Below, one piece after another: positions 34,419 to 47,100 of a stretch of DNA of 64,000 nt (its first letter is position 1; every line of letters starts with the position of its first letter). Location: NCBI RefSeq assembly GCF_047496725.1, contig NC_132976.1, positions 7,672,001 to 7,736,000 of the forward strand, in the 5' to 3' direction. The notes beneath the pieces were generated by a model that was given only the letters and a program-made list of their open reading frames with translations, was not told the DNA's origin and made no database searches. The translations under genes and the position numbers were made by a program. Origin of the DNA: Anoplolepis gracilipes (taxonomy: Eukaryota; Arthropoda; Insecta; Hymenoptera; Formicidae).

Positions 34419-37027
34419 AGTTTTTAATAAAAAGATATGGAATCAAGTATCGTTAATGATAAAATACTGTTATTGGATGAAAAAAATTCGCCCAACACGC
34501 AACACGTCGATTATCACTATTCTGATGATACCAGAATGATGCTGATATTACTTTCCGTATTTAACTATTGATGGTAACGCTACTCTCTCTGCGATTGAAC
34601 TGACTAAATCGGGAAGAAAAAAAATCAAAAGAACGCGTCTGCGCGAATTCTGTTTGCGATTACGCCCTTTGAAGTTTTTTATCTTAGTGTTTTTCTATGG
34701 TAGAAATATTTCTTTCGTTTGTATCTAGTATCTGTATTTTGGAATAAAATATAAACTCTTTAAAATATTATTGTCTAGTTCATAATTAAGAGACGCGATA
34801 GCGTCTGGTGCTAAATAATTTGTTATACCTATATATATATAATCTTACTGACAATTAAATAATATAGAGATTTTCTATGAATAATTATTGATAAGCTTTG
34901 ATAAATAAATGATTAACAAATATAAAATTAATGTTGAGAGTCTTGATTATTTTCTTTATATATTATTATTCTTTTGCGATAATAGATATTGAAAAAAAAA
35001 TATAATTAATAAAAAAAAAGAATTTAATCAATAATAAAAAAGTTAATTCAGATGAAATTCAACAATAATTACAATAAATTCAACTCAAAATTAAAATAAA
35101 TTAATAAAATTAGCGAAACGAAATTTTCTCTCCCAACACAAATTGCAAATTAGTTAATCATAAAACGTTTCTCCGTTTAACACAACTTATCTAAAAGAAA
35201 GTTTAATTTAACAGGGTTAACACCAACATTGTTGTAGCTGTTAAACCAACAGACTTTAAATCATTCAGAATCTTGCATGCGAGAAGAAAATGAATTCGCT
35301 GCAGTCACGCGAATCGTCGTTACGTGCCGAGATTGAGCGAATGAGTTACTATTTCTTTCGCGGAATAAATCAAGCTGTGTAAAAATTAGAATGTGCATGA
35401 TGATAGAAATATATTCCTTTTTATATATGACCGGCTATTATTACAATTCTATTTTACTTGCATTTCGCATTCCTCTAAATATTTGCTTCGCGATTATTTT
35501 TCGTTTTTCAAACATCTATTTTTTGCTCACATCATAGATATACAAGCTGGTGCAAATGTTTATTTTTTTTTTTTTTTTTTTAACTTTAATAATTTAAGCT
35601 TTTAATATACTAGTTAATGTGTCAATTCTTTTGTGGCGTTAAAATTATATCAAACGTTATGATCCAATCTTATATTAAGCTTATAACAATACTTTAATTT
35701 TAAGTTTCATTTAAATCAATTGATTTTACCTTGCTTTTTCTATCTTTCAAAACAATTATTTTATTCGATATAAAAATTAGGAAGATCTACTCTCAGAAAA
35801 TTAGCCTATATTGTAGTTCTATTTTTGCGTATGACATGTCAAAATGTATGCGCAAAGACACGTAAGGATTATCGATATTATCGTTAAAAATTATAGAATC
35901 GCAATACTATAGTCGGCGACACCAACTGATTGTTTCGTACTTATCATTATAAAACTGCGATTCAACAGAAAGTAATTTGACAATAGTAATTACACAACGC
36001 TATCGATTATAAGCAACGAAAAAGTGAAGGAAGAGACTTCGTCGATACAAAAAAATGTTGGCAATAATCTTTTTATTTATTAAGAAAAGTCTTCCTGTTA
36101 TATTAGCGTCGTTGAGTAAGTACCGTGTCAGTTTCGCGCGAGGATAAACATACACTCGGCGTAGTTTGTTCTCGCATAATTCCCGCACGCGTGTAGCAAA
36201 ATAAATCGGATCTTTTTTTTTTCCAATACGAAATTGTCGTTGCGGCGAATCGCCTTCTGGACGAGTCGTTTATCCAAGGCGCTTTACAAGTATGCCGTAA
36301 ATATCGTACAATTAAATACATCGAGGATAAATAGGTCGTCGTTCCGTAAGGTTTTTCAAAGAGGCTTACATTCGAACAGCGGGAGAGGGGAAAAGTGTGA
36401 CTAATGCTTTTAATTATATTAGAATGGCAAGAAAAGCCGCATTTTCAAACCGCCTTACACCCTAATATTCATAATATACATAATTCATCACAGCAATAAA
36501 CAAAATATACGTGTGCGCATGTGGATGTACAAAACTCGTGGGTTATCATCTCTCTTTCTCTCTCTCTTTTTCGTTTTTGCGCGAGCGTTTCTCGCGACTT
36601 TCAATTACTCATTTCCACACTTTATAAATTAGAGCTTACTTTAGAAGTATTAAAGTTACATCGTGTAATATCTGTTTCCGGAATTCAATACAGTCATATC
36701 GACTATATGGGGGGGGGATCGTACGCTGTGTGTGTAAGGAGATGTGATAATTTAATATCATTAATATATGCACGCACGCACGCACGCAATGTGTATCAGT
36801 CCTGTCGAATTTTATCAAAGGAAATCGAACATGGAATCGTTCCAGTGTGTGAAAGTAACCGACCGTTCATACTTTTGTGATTCGCATAAGGCATTAGAAA
36901 TTGTATATTTAAGGCATATCGGTTGTCGTTTCTGCTTCGCATTTTCAAACGCGCGTAAAGTAACAAGGCCTGCACTGTGTCATTATTATTAGATATCTCG
37001 TGTCTCTCACACAAAATATATAATATA

Positions 37028-37028
<1 letters not shown>

Positions 37029-37073
<45 letters not shown>
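37029..37073. repeat. (GT)n(AT)n compound microsatellite
   Basis: Uninterrupted GT units followed by AT units. Confidence 0.95.
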
Positions 37074-37078
<5 letters not shown>

Positions 37079-39994
37079 ATAGAGTTGTACAAAAAATAGA
37101 ATAAAATATTAATATAATATATATGCTGAAAAAAAATTATTAATTATAATAAAAAAATGTTTGCGACGGCAATAAACTAGGCGTCTAGTTGAGAATTGCT
37201 TCTTGTTTTCGGAGATAAAATGCTAACGATATAAATGCAGTAATTACAAAACTTATTTGTAAAATATCTACTCGTATGTATATATGACTACGTTTTCGTT
37301 TTTACCGTGTGAAGTTTCGTGTGTGTGGGGAGATTAGGACATAGCGATAAGTCCATCCTATCTGTATAAAAATAAGAATCTGTCTTCGTTATTTAAGTGC
37401 TCAAATATTTAATATAATACGAATCCATACACTTTCGCTTACTTTAACAAATCTCCTGAATTCCGGAACAGTCCATTATTTAGAAAATATACGATATATA
37501 CAATAAAAATGTGTTTTTAGAGTTCAGTTTCGTTTCTCTTTTGGCTGTTACATTTACGTCTATATATGATGAATATATTATAGAGTTAATGGATGACGAA
37601 ATTCATACTAAAATGTCCGCGCATTCACAAGTTCCTCTACGTACTTTTTTCTTCTATCCCTTCTTCGCTTCCCCTATAGTTATTGTAACACGTGTGGTTT
37701 CATATATGCAAGTATATATCTGTGTGTACATATATACGCGTATGATCAATAAAACTTTATATATGTACAATTGCAGTGTGTGTATATGTATGTATGTAAG
37801 AGTGTAATTTGATAAAAATAGAAAACTATTGAGCTTCGCGTGATGGACCGTATTCTTGGCTTTCTCTCCCTCGTTCGTAATATCGCATAGATTATGTTAT
37901 TATTTTTGCTTAATACGAATCAATAAATTTTAGATTCCAGTCGTGCAGACAACTCTATACCAATTGATATTTTTAAATCTTATTACTCTAGCCATATTAT
38001 CTATTTGGCTACAGTATTTGCAAATGTTAAAAATTTATGATTATTAATATCGTCATACACACTGCCGACAAAATAAAAATACTCTGAAATAATTTTCAAT
38101 AAAAAAATATAATGAATCTTGCATCCATATACAAATTGAAATACGTTATAAGAAATATAAAGAAAAATAAAATAAAGATACAAATTATATTCGAAATTAT
38201 CTGATTTACACGATATAGATATTTATCGCCAGATTATATGTGTAAATATCGTTAGTGATAATTGTTCACTATCTTAATTTGCGAAAATGTAATAGAAAAA
38301 AAGTACAATTCGTGACTCGTTGATATTTATACAATACGTGTAATGTTTGCAAGAGTTTACGTACGTATTAAACTGTCAAAAAAATGTATCATCCGATATT
38401 TGAAAGGAAATATCTCATCGTGATATATGAATCTAGTGTGATGCGGATCGAAACTTGCCGATATTCGAGTACGATGATGAAAATTGAAGAGGCCATACAT
38501 TTTGAATTTCAATATATATGCTGAATTGAGTATGATGACGTCGATGATAAATAGAAGGTAACGAAATTCGCGATTGATTTATTTCGACATCCACTATCTC
38601 TGTATCAGAAATGCAAAAGCACTATGTATATTCACACGTGACAAGTACGTGTCTTATTAATGCATCCGCAAATGTACTACACTCGGCCATCTATATGTTA
38701 GGCCTATCAAAAATCTTTGACGATGCACAGCATTGTTCAATAAGTTTATAAATACGACAGAACAATAATTTTTATCTTTAACTTTTCAAAAACTAAAATC
38801 ATCAATTTTAGAATCACAAGATAATAATCTTCCGAGAAAAATGTGTCAAGAGAAATATCTCTTCTATGCAACTTTAAGAGTTATATTTTTCAACAAAATG
38901 TTGTTTTGATAGAATTATAATTGGAAGTAATTTTAATTTAAATTTCATTTAGTTCCATTTTTCATAAATTTTGTATTGATGTGTAATAGATTTTTATAGA
39001 AACAAACATGAAATAATTTTTTCTATTTTCTAAACTTTTTTTTTTAAGTTTTTTGATTATTCCAATTCACAAAATTAAAAATTTATGAACAATAATGTAA
39101 TACGAGTATTATACATACGCGGATCTTCGATTGCGAGGCCAATCTCGAGAATGTCCTTGAAAATGTACGCACTTTCAGTGACAATATGCAATATTGTGAA
39201 TGGTATACTTGTTATACTCTTTTAAAAACAGTCTTTATACAATATTTTAATTATATTATGTACAACTGTTGTATATACTAGCTAAGAGATAAAAAAACCT
39301 CTGTCCCTTGCTTTATTTTATATTAGATACGAGTTCTGTCAAATTGTAATTACATAGCATATCTCAATTTTCACTTGAAAATAACTCAATTAAAATATCT
39401 CGATTACTTATACCCTGGTCGTATTTACAGCGCGGTACTTAAGAATATACATGTGAGTCTTCAAGTTTAGATATTCAGAAGTGGTCATGATTCGAGGCTG
39501 CCGCGTAAACTACACACTTTCGTAATCTCAAAAATATTATCAGAGCTAAAACAGATTCCAAATACATATGTACGACATATACATATGTATGACATAAATT
39601 TTGTTTGAAGTACGAAATACCATTTTATATTTTGTACTTTAAAGCAAATTTTGTATACTAAAATAAACATTTAAAATATCAAAATTCGCGATATTATAAA
39701 AAATAATTGTGTACAAAACTCGCGAACATGTACAAATAATCTCGTTGAGAACACTCATAATTACTAATTTGCATAATTAGGCTGTTTCAACGAAACGGAA
39801 ATTATAATATATTGATAATAGTTATTAGCTGCACGTACCCGATATCGTTTTTTCTTATATACTGACAACTCGCCAATCGTTCAGTAGCTATCAAACTGTA
39901 TGTAAGTTATATACACTTCCAGAAACACGTAATACCTGAGAAGTCGTGCTGGAAATTATTATAGTACCTCAAGTTCTTACATAATAGCTGCAGA

Positions 39995-40125
39995 TCATCT
40001 CCAGAGTAATACATGTAGCGTATTAATAGCGGCATAAGCTGCTATGCTTAAGATAAACAAAGGCTGGGACAACGATGGAGCAAATGCTGCGCTAGAAGCT
40101 GCCTTTGTTAAGTCTTCACACACTC
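39995..40125 (-). CDS. exon 12: C-terminal hydrophobic (GPI) signal and stop
   Basis: Acceptor TTATGTTACAG above 40125. Reads GVCEDLTKAASSAAFAPSLS, then QPLFILSIAAYAAINTLHVL LWR and TGA at 39997-39995. The small-residue run before the hydrophobic segment suits a GPI omega site. Confidence 0.9.
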
Positions 40126-42139
40126 CTGTAACATAATATAAGCTTTGAATATTTATACTTTACCTAGGATGTTTGCAAGCATTTAAACTCAACATAATAT
40201 ATAATATAATGCATTACAAAGCTATGACAAAGTAATTATGTCGCCTTTTTCAATATTATAATAAAAACGAATGTTATTCTAATAATATTTATTTTTCGTT
40301 ACAGTTTTCTTATCTGTTTAATATTTGCAACATTATCTTATAACGTTATTTTCATTCATGATCGAATACAATTCCTGTTACAAATAAATTTTGTATACAA
40401 GTTTAATTTCAAAATAATTCATGATCAAAAAATCTTTATACTATTAATTTTTTGCTATTCTATAATAATTCTGTGAAAATATCTTTATAATTACCTTGAT
40501 TTGACAGTCGATACATATATTCATCCTTGGATTCTCGACAAGTACGCGCTGGCCTAGATAACCATAATTCTTGCTCTTGTTGCTTCTGCCTACCGCCTCT
40601 TCCCAAAACTTTTTCCCTAACACCTTCAAGGCGCATAGAAAAACAAAACGTTTGCCCTAGGCTGGCTGGGAATTCGGAATTCCGTTGCGAGGCTATCGTG
40701 TACCACGTTCCTTTCTCCTCCCAACTTCCGTGACAAAAATAGGCTGTCAAAATATATCAGTCTTTAGTTTTTTTGCTTTATGTAAATGCATAGACACATC
40801 TCTTATAGATTATAAAAAGCGATCGTGATTGAATAAAACTGATTCATATTTACCAATCTCTTCGTTTTCGCATGTATTGGTGATTATCATTTCAGTTTGA
40901 TCGGATGAAGTGCAGCCTACTTGAATGTCTGTACTCCTGCACTCCGTGTCCTCGGTATTGTCCTGCCAAGTTCGCCTCTTGGTCGTTCTCGATAAGTCGC
41001 TACGCCGCTGTCGCCTAGCTATGGCAGTCAACATCATATCTGACGGAGCAAAATCCAGGATCTCGTATCGTCCTGGATTAGGACATTTTCTCTGATGCAA
41101 GGATAGCTGCAAGGTAGCTGCAGAATGAAAATAGATGTGATTTGCATATGCATTTTGCTATTCGCCCACTAACTCGTAACAACGTGGAATGCGCGGTACC
41201 TATCAGGCGCGCAATCCTATATCAATATTCATGAGCAATGATATAACATGGCTTAGCACTTACTTATTAAGGTCGTATACGGCATCTTGGAAGGATCGGA
41301 AATGGAGCATGCTTCGTCTGGCATAATAGCTTTTTGATCTACATTCAAAAAAAAAAAACATAAAAATGTTTCGTATATATCGCGCAATCGATTTTTAATT
41401 TAATGCAGCATACATAAAGTATATTCACCTGATTGCTGTATCTCAATAATATTACTGTCTCTTTTGTGGAATATCATGCAAACGTAACCAATGTCGCTGC
41501 AATTATAAGTAAGAATAGATTCAATTGGCGAAACTAATATAATATGTATTAAAAACTAAAAAAAGATTGAAAAAATTACCAGCCGCTGGTGACATGAGCG
41601 ACCAATTTTACTTTATTCCCCTGCACATTTTCATTCAGACGCAGCTTTTCTAAATTATGACAAACGATTTTTTCTTCATGGAACGTTTCACCATTGGCAT
41701 CTTGTACTTGTGCCTTTATTTTTAGAGTGGCATTCTTATTCGTGAAGTGATAGTCTTTCGTACCGTCGAGAGAATGCCAATCGTGGTGCTGAGTTACCCA
41801 AGTCGGATATTTACATCTACTATGTTCTTTATCGACTGTTAACAAAGAAATATGTAAAATTAAATAAAAATTTTTATTGATTTTGAAAAAGATATTTTCA
41901 CACAATTTACCTTTAGTGAGCTTTATGGTGGGTGAACCTTCAGAAACAGTGGTTAAACCATTGCAAGTAGGATCGCCAGACTGGGCAAGCAAATAAATCG
42001 TCTTTCCCTGATGATGAGGCCTTTCTTCGTACAGAAAACACCTATGAATTTGTAAGCGTGTTATTTGATGATTTTTCAAATTTATCAGAAATTTTTATAA
42101 TTTATTCTTATTTTTTATATAGTTATCGCGCATTTACGG

Positions 42140-42219
<80 letters not shown>

Positions 42220-44066
42220 CACGAAAGAATAAAAAGGGATATATATAAAATTAGAATAAGAATATGACTATGTGAAAGATGACAAATAAGCAGTTAATCA
42301 TCTTTTCACCCTGTTTTATTAGCTATAATCTTTTAGTGCCGTAAACGTCATGCTAAAATGTGACATGCTAAAACCGTAGTACACAAACATCTGGCGTACA
42401 GGTGCAACGGACGTAAATACGCAACTTGATGCATGAAGTATGTTATGACAAAATCGCAACAGCGAAAAGCCGCTGCTGTCATGGACTTGAAAATAACACG
42501 TTATATTATACTTGAGAATAATAGTTATATGAAATTAAAACATGTTTTACCTGTACATCTTTGCATCGCTCAGAACGCTCCTTCCTTTCAGAGTTCCCAT
42601 CAGATATTTATTTCGACCATCGTTCCAAACGGCAAGACATTGTAACTCCTCGGCTGCAAACAATCAAATATATTTTATAAAACATAAAAATAACTTTATG
42701 CATATAATATACTTAAAATAAACTTAAAAAATTTTATATATTATATAAAAAAGGTCTGTTCAAAATATTTAATTATACATACTTTAACTTTTTAAAACTG
42801 TCATAAGAACAGAATAATAATATTCATATGAAACTGAAAAAATTAATTAAAATAATAAGTTTTTTAAAGATCATAAAAATATTATTGAGCAGACTCCATA
42901 TCAAAATTATCTTATTGCAGTCGTTACTTTTAAAATGTCCGAAAGCAATTTTTGTCAAACAAAGTATTTTTATATGTGTGAAAAGTACGATGTAACATAT
43001 TAAGTGCGATAAATTAAATCTTTCCAAACGAGGTAATATTTTTACAATGATCAACGTACTGTTACTCTCGGTCCCTTCAACGTCTGGACAGGCCTGATAC
43101 TTGAGGAGAAGCTTACTCTCGTCCGTACATTTCTCCGCGAGACTTATAGGCAATAGACACTCCCCGTAACCTCGATTATACGTGAATATGAACGACGACC
43201 CGCTGAATGGACAGGATATCGGTTTGGAGTTCACGCGAAATATCGAATAGAGTGTATCATCCGAAGTGATCAAACTACACATTTCTTCCAAACTCGTTCG
43301 ATCTGGGCTGCACCATCCTAGAGAAAATAATTTTGGTTTTAAAGACCTCTCTTAAATATCACAAGCTTTTTATAAATTTAGCTTCTTTACAAAAAACTGG
43401 CCAGCAAAGATTCAGTACTTTATAAAAAGACTAGTTTCGTAAAAAGCCTGTGAACATTATATTTCATATTTAATCTCAATGTTACTAAATTTTGAAGAAT
43501 AAACATACCTTCACGATATTGAATAACGTTCTCATGTCGTCCGTTGATAATCATACAGTGATAACAATTGTCGGTGCTATAAACAAAATTTTCGTCGTTA
43601 ATAATAAACCAGTTGATAACAAAAAGAAAATTAATATCATTTTCTGATATTTATTGTTAGATGAGGGAGTACTTACAAAATGACATATTTGTCATCCGTT
43701 CTTTCGATGCAGGTTCTATCTCCGAGAACGGTTGTATTTATAGTAAGTGTGGGTTTCCCATACTGGTACCATTCTCCCGACCAACTTGATGGAAACTCGC
43801 AAGATCCTGAAACATAAGGGGAGGCTTTTCATAAAGACACTTTGTGATTAATTCTAATGTGTTAATTCTGTAGATACACAATTACTTGAATTACATAGTA
43901 ATACAAGAAATCAAATCTAGTATTTATAGAATGTCTATCGTGTTTAGTTTTGAATTCTTTGAAATTCCTCTTAAATTTTTGGTAAAATTTTTTTGTTAAA
44001 AAAAAAGAAAAAATAAAATCGATTATCGAAAAAAAGATTCCAAATTTAAATATAATTTTGTAATTA

Positions 44067-44138
<72 letters not shown>

Positions 44139-47100
44139 CTTAAATTAAAAAATTCTGTTAAATTAAAATCTAAAATATTAATCACATAAAACTTAATTTG
44201 CAATATACGCCATTGATATTTTCAAAAGTATTATTAATATTTTAGATATTACATATATATATTATACGAGAAAAATCATTACATAATTACAAACGTACTT
44301 CTGAGTGCAGGATAAAACCTAAAGTCAGATCTCAGAAATGAGTTTTGTTTCATGCATCATGAGACGCATAATAAATTGTGAAAATATCCTAATTGTTGAT
44401 TTGTCAGATATAATGATGCTTCTACTTTAGAAACAGATTATTTCCTTCTTGATTAAACTCTACGTTCATTCGAGCCAGGTGAAGAATCCAAAGGCGAAGG
44501 CTCGCTTGATTGGGAGAATTAAGAGGCTCCACGTGGTCGAGGCTTTCATTAAGAGGAGAGCGGACGATTAGAAAATTGCTATTGGACCCAATATCACGAT
44601 TGCTGCGGTCGGAGCGTGAGAGTCGGAATGAAGAATGAGACTGGCCAGCATATTCCATTGCATTGCATTGCGTTGCATGTGCGTAGCGAAGCGAGAAGCA
44701 ACGCTCGGAATGCGCGAGTTAGAAAAAAAAAATTAACGACTCGCTCATCATTTCCCAAGCCTTCGTCGCCTGTTTGTCTTAGTCACCGACCGCCAGGATG
44801 ATCTAGTGAAAAGTTGCCAGACAACAGAACATGGACGTTCTAGCGGGAACGTTTTCAGACATACAAAGTAGAATGTTAGCTGATAGAGAGCAAAGCGTCG
44901 TGGATGATTGAGAGCCTTCGTTCTTGGGATTCTAAATGGCAGAAGAGTATCGTTAAGCTCTTCAGGCGTTTCAATCTGTTGAAGGCATTTCGCCAGATGC
45001 GTCCCGCTAAAGAGAGTAAGTCTTTATTATTTTCAAGATATTATGGCAAAATAACATATATTGTGATAAATATAGTTTCCTAATAATAATAATATAAAAT
45101 AAATATATGAAGATATATATGGAAACTACATTTCATGTTTATAAAAAAAAAAGATAAAAATATTCCAATGCTTTTTCTATCAAAGGAAAATATGAAAAAG
45201 ATATATTATTGAAACTTTCATTAGTACTGTAATATTATTGTCATAAAAAATGTAAGAGAAAGAGGGGAACCATTATGTATTGCAATTTCGTTAGAATATA
45301 ATCAATAAAGTATAAAAGCATGTAATATATAAATTGTCATTGAAATATGATATTGAATTTTTTTACCTCATAGCCATTGTTATTTTGCATAATGCAAATA
45401 ATGTGTAATTTGGGCTTCAAAGTTGATGTCAACTCGACTTTCATGAATTAATGACTTTCTATTTTCAGAAATGGAATCGTTTCGATCTGTTCGTCCTTTT
45501 GGGGTTTATAAAATATGGATATTATAGATCGTGGTCCCCACGAGGATAAGCGATAAATGCCCTTGGCCGAAGGGTTAAAGTCCAAGTATTCGGCAGTGCG
45601 TATATATTTACTAGCGCACGATGTTTAGTGCGTTCGATCGAACGCTCGCGTACATTTCGGGGTGGTTGCTTGCTCGGCGGCGCGAACGGTGGCGAATGTC
45701 AGAAATAGCCGGGGAAGGGAGGGCGGAGGAACGGCGGAGGGTGCGCGAAGGGAAATGGGATACACACGCGACAACGTCTACGGGGTGTCCCAGAGAACCG
45801 ATCCTTAATATTAATGACGGACGCATCGGCGAAAATGTAGTCGCTGTTTTCCAGGGGGGGGGGGAATTTCGTGGGAAAGACCATTAAAGTAACATTAACC
45901 AACATTAATCATCTCTAATTAGGGCGCTAAAGTATTCAGAGGTCATCAGAGAAGCGACGGAGTTACTTAAATTTAAATGAGCGTTTTCACCCTCTTGAGA
46001 GTCACTTATATTTGTTTAATTCACGAAAAAAAAACAAACTTTCACCTTCGATCGTTTATAACTCGAAGATATTGCATATATTCGATATATATCTATAATT
46101 CAATCTAATAGGAAAAATCAATTTTAAAATAAAGGTTCCAGGGACACCTTATATGTGTCAGTGTGCGCACGTGTATCGCGCGCGGCGAACGGAGCAGCCA
46201 GCAACGTGGAACGCAGGCGAAAAGGAAGAAGGGCGAGGAAGAGCTGTCGACCGTTTTAGACACGCATCTTTCGTTGGAGGAACATCATTTATCTCGACGC
46301 AGGCCGAGAGAGAGAGAGGCTGGGACATCTCGCTCTCTATCCTCTTCGTTCTTTCTCTTTCTTTATCTTTTTCTCGTATTCGTCTTCGATGAGAAGAAGC
46401 GGCGACAGATACCGCGGACGCGCGGACAGCCGCTCGACAGACGGCGACAGCGGTTTTGTGCGTCTCGCGTCTCTCCTCGAACGCGCGGTTAACAGCTCTT
46501 TTTCAGAGAGACCCGATGCAAGGCGCGAAGCCGTAGAAAGCGGGGGAGACGACTCGTTAACGAGCTAACAAGCACGCGGAGTCTCATCTGCGCGGCGCGA
46601 ACGATTCTCGCGCGTAAGAGAGTCCAAATCGGACAGAGAGGCGTGCGAGAGACACGAGAAAACGTAAGCGGACAACTTAACTTCATGGGGAAAACATGAC
46701 GAATAGACTTCTTAACGGAAGTGGGGTGTTCTCGAGTCTACATTTAAATATGCTCTCTCCTCGTACAATGCGTGTTAGGTGCATTTGGTTGTCCACGTGG
46801 TAATATTTCTGAGACCGAAATGACTCCGAATTTCCCTTGACAATAATGTCGAGGGACATGAATAGTTCTTGAGCGATAACTCATTAAGAAAAAAGGGTTC
46901 TTAGCGTTTCTCTTCCAGAAATACACCGCATGAAAATGAGTGAGATAAAAAAAACTCTTATTTCGTGGAAATTAATTTTATAGTAATTTTAATAAACCCT
47001 TGATTTGAATTATAATTATCCTATTTAACGTTACAGCTATAAAAAATGAAATAAAAAAATGTCGCTTTTGACAAATCAAATTTTGATAGAAAACAAATTA

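Larger units (their letters stand above)
34309..39994. other. non-coding sequence downstream of the 39995 gene
   Basis: No coding exon supported. Simple repeats are frequent: T19 at 35563, GCAC repeats at 36770-36787, GT/AT at 37029-37073. The part next to 39995 must contain the 3' UTR and poly(A) site of the minus-strand gene. Candidate AATAAA on that strand include the one near 39308-39318, but none can be singled out. Confidence 0.5.

Noticed and set aside
36521..36880. 119-codon plus ORF
   Set aside because: Crosses CT and GCAC repeats, and an antisense frame is also open; no splice or domain support.
41576..42079. single 167-codon minus ORF
   Set aside because: It reads through a 75-nt intron between exons 7 and 6 (41836-41910) that has proper splice sites; the spliced model keeps the family pattern.
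43862..44203. minus ORF with Arg-Glu repeats
   Set aside because: Translation of the (TC)n microsatellite.
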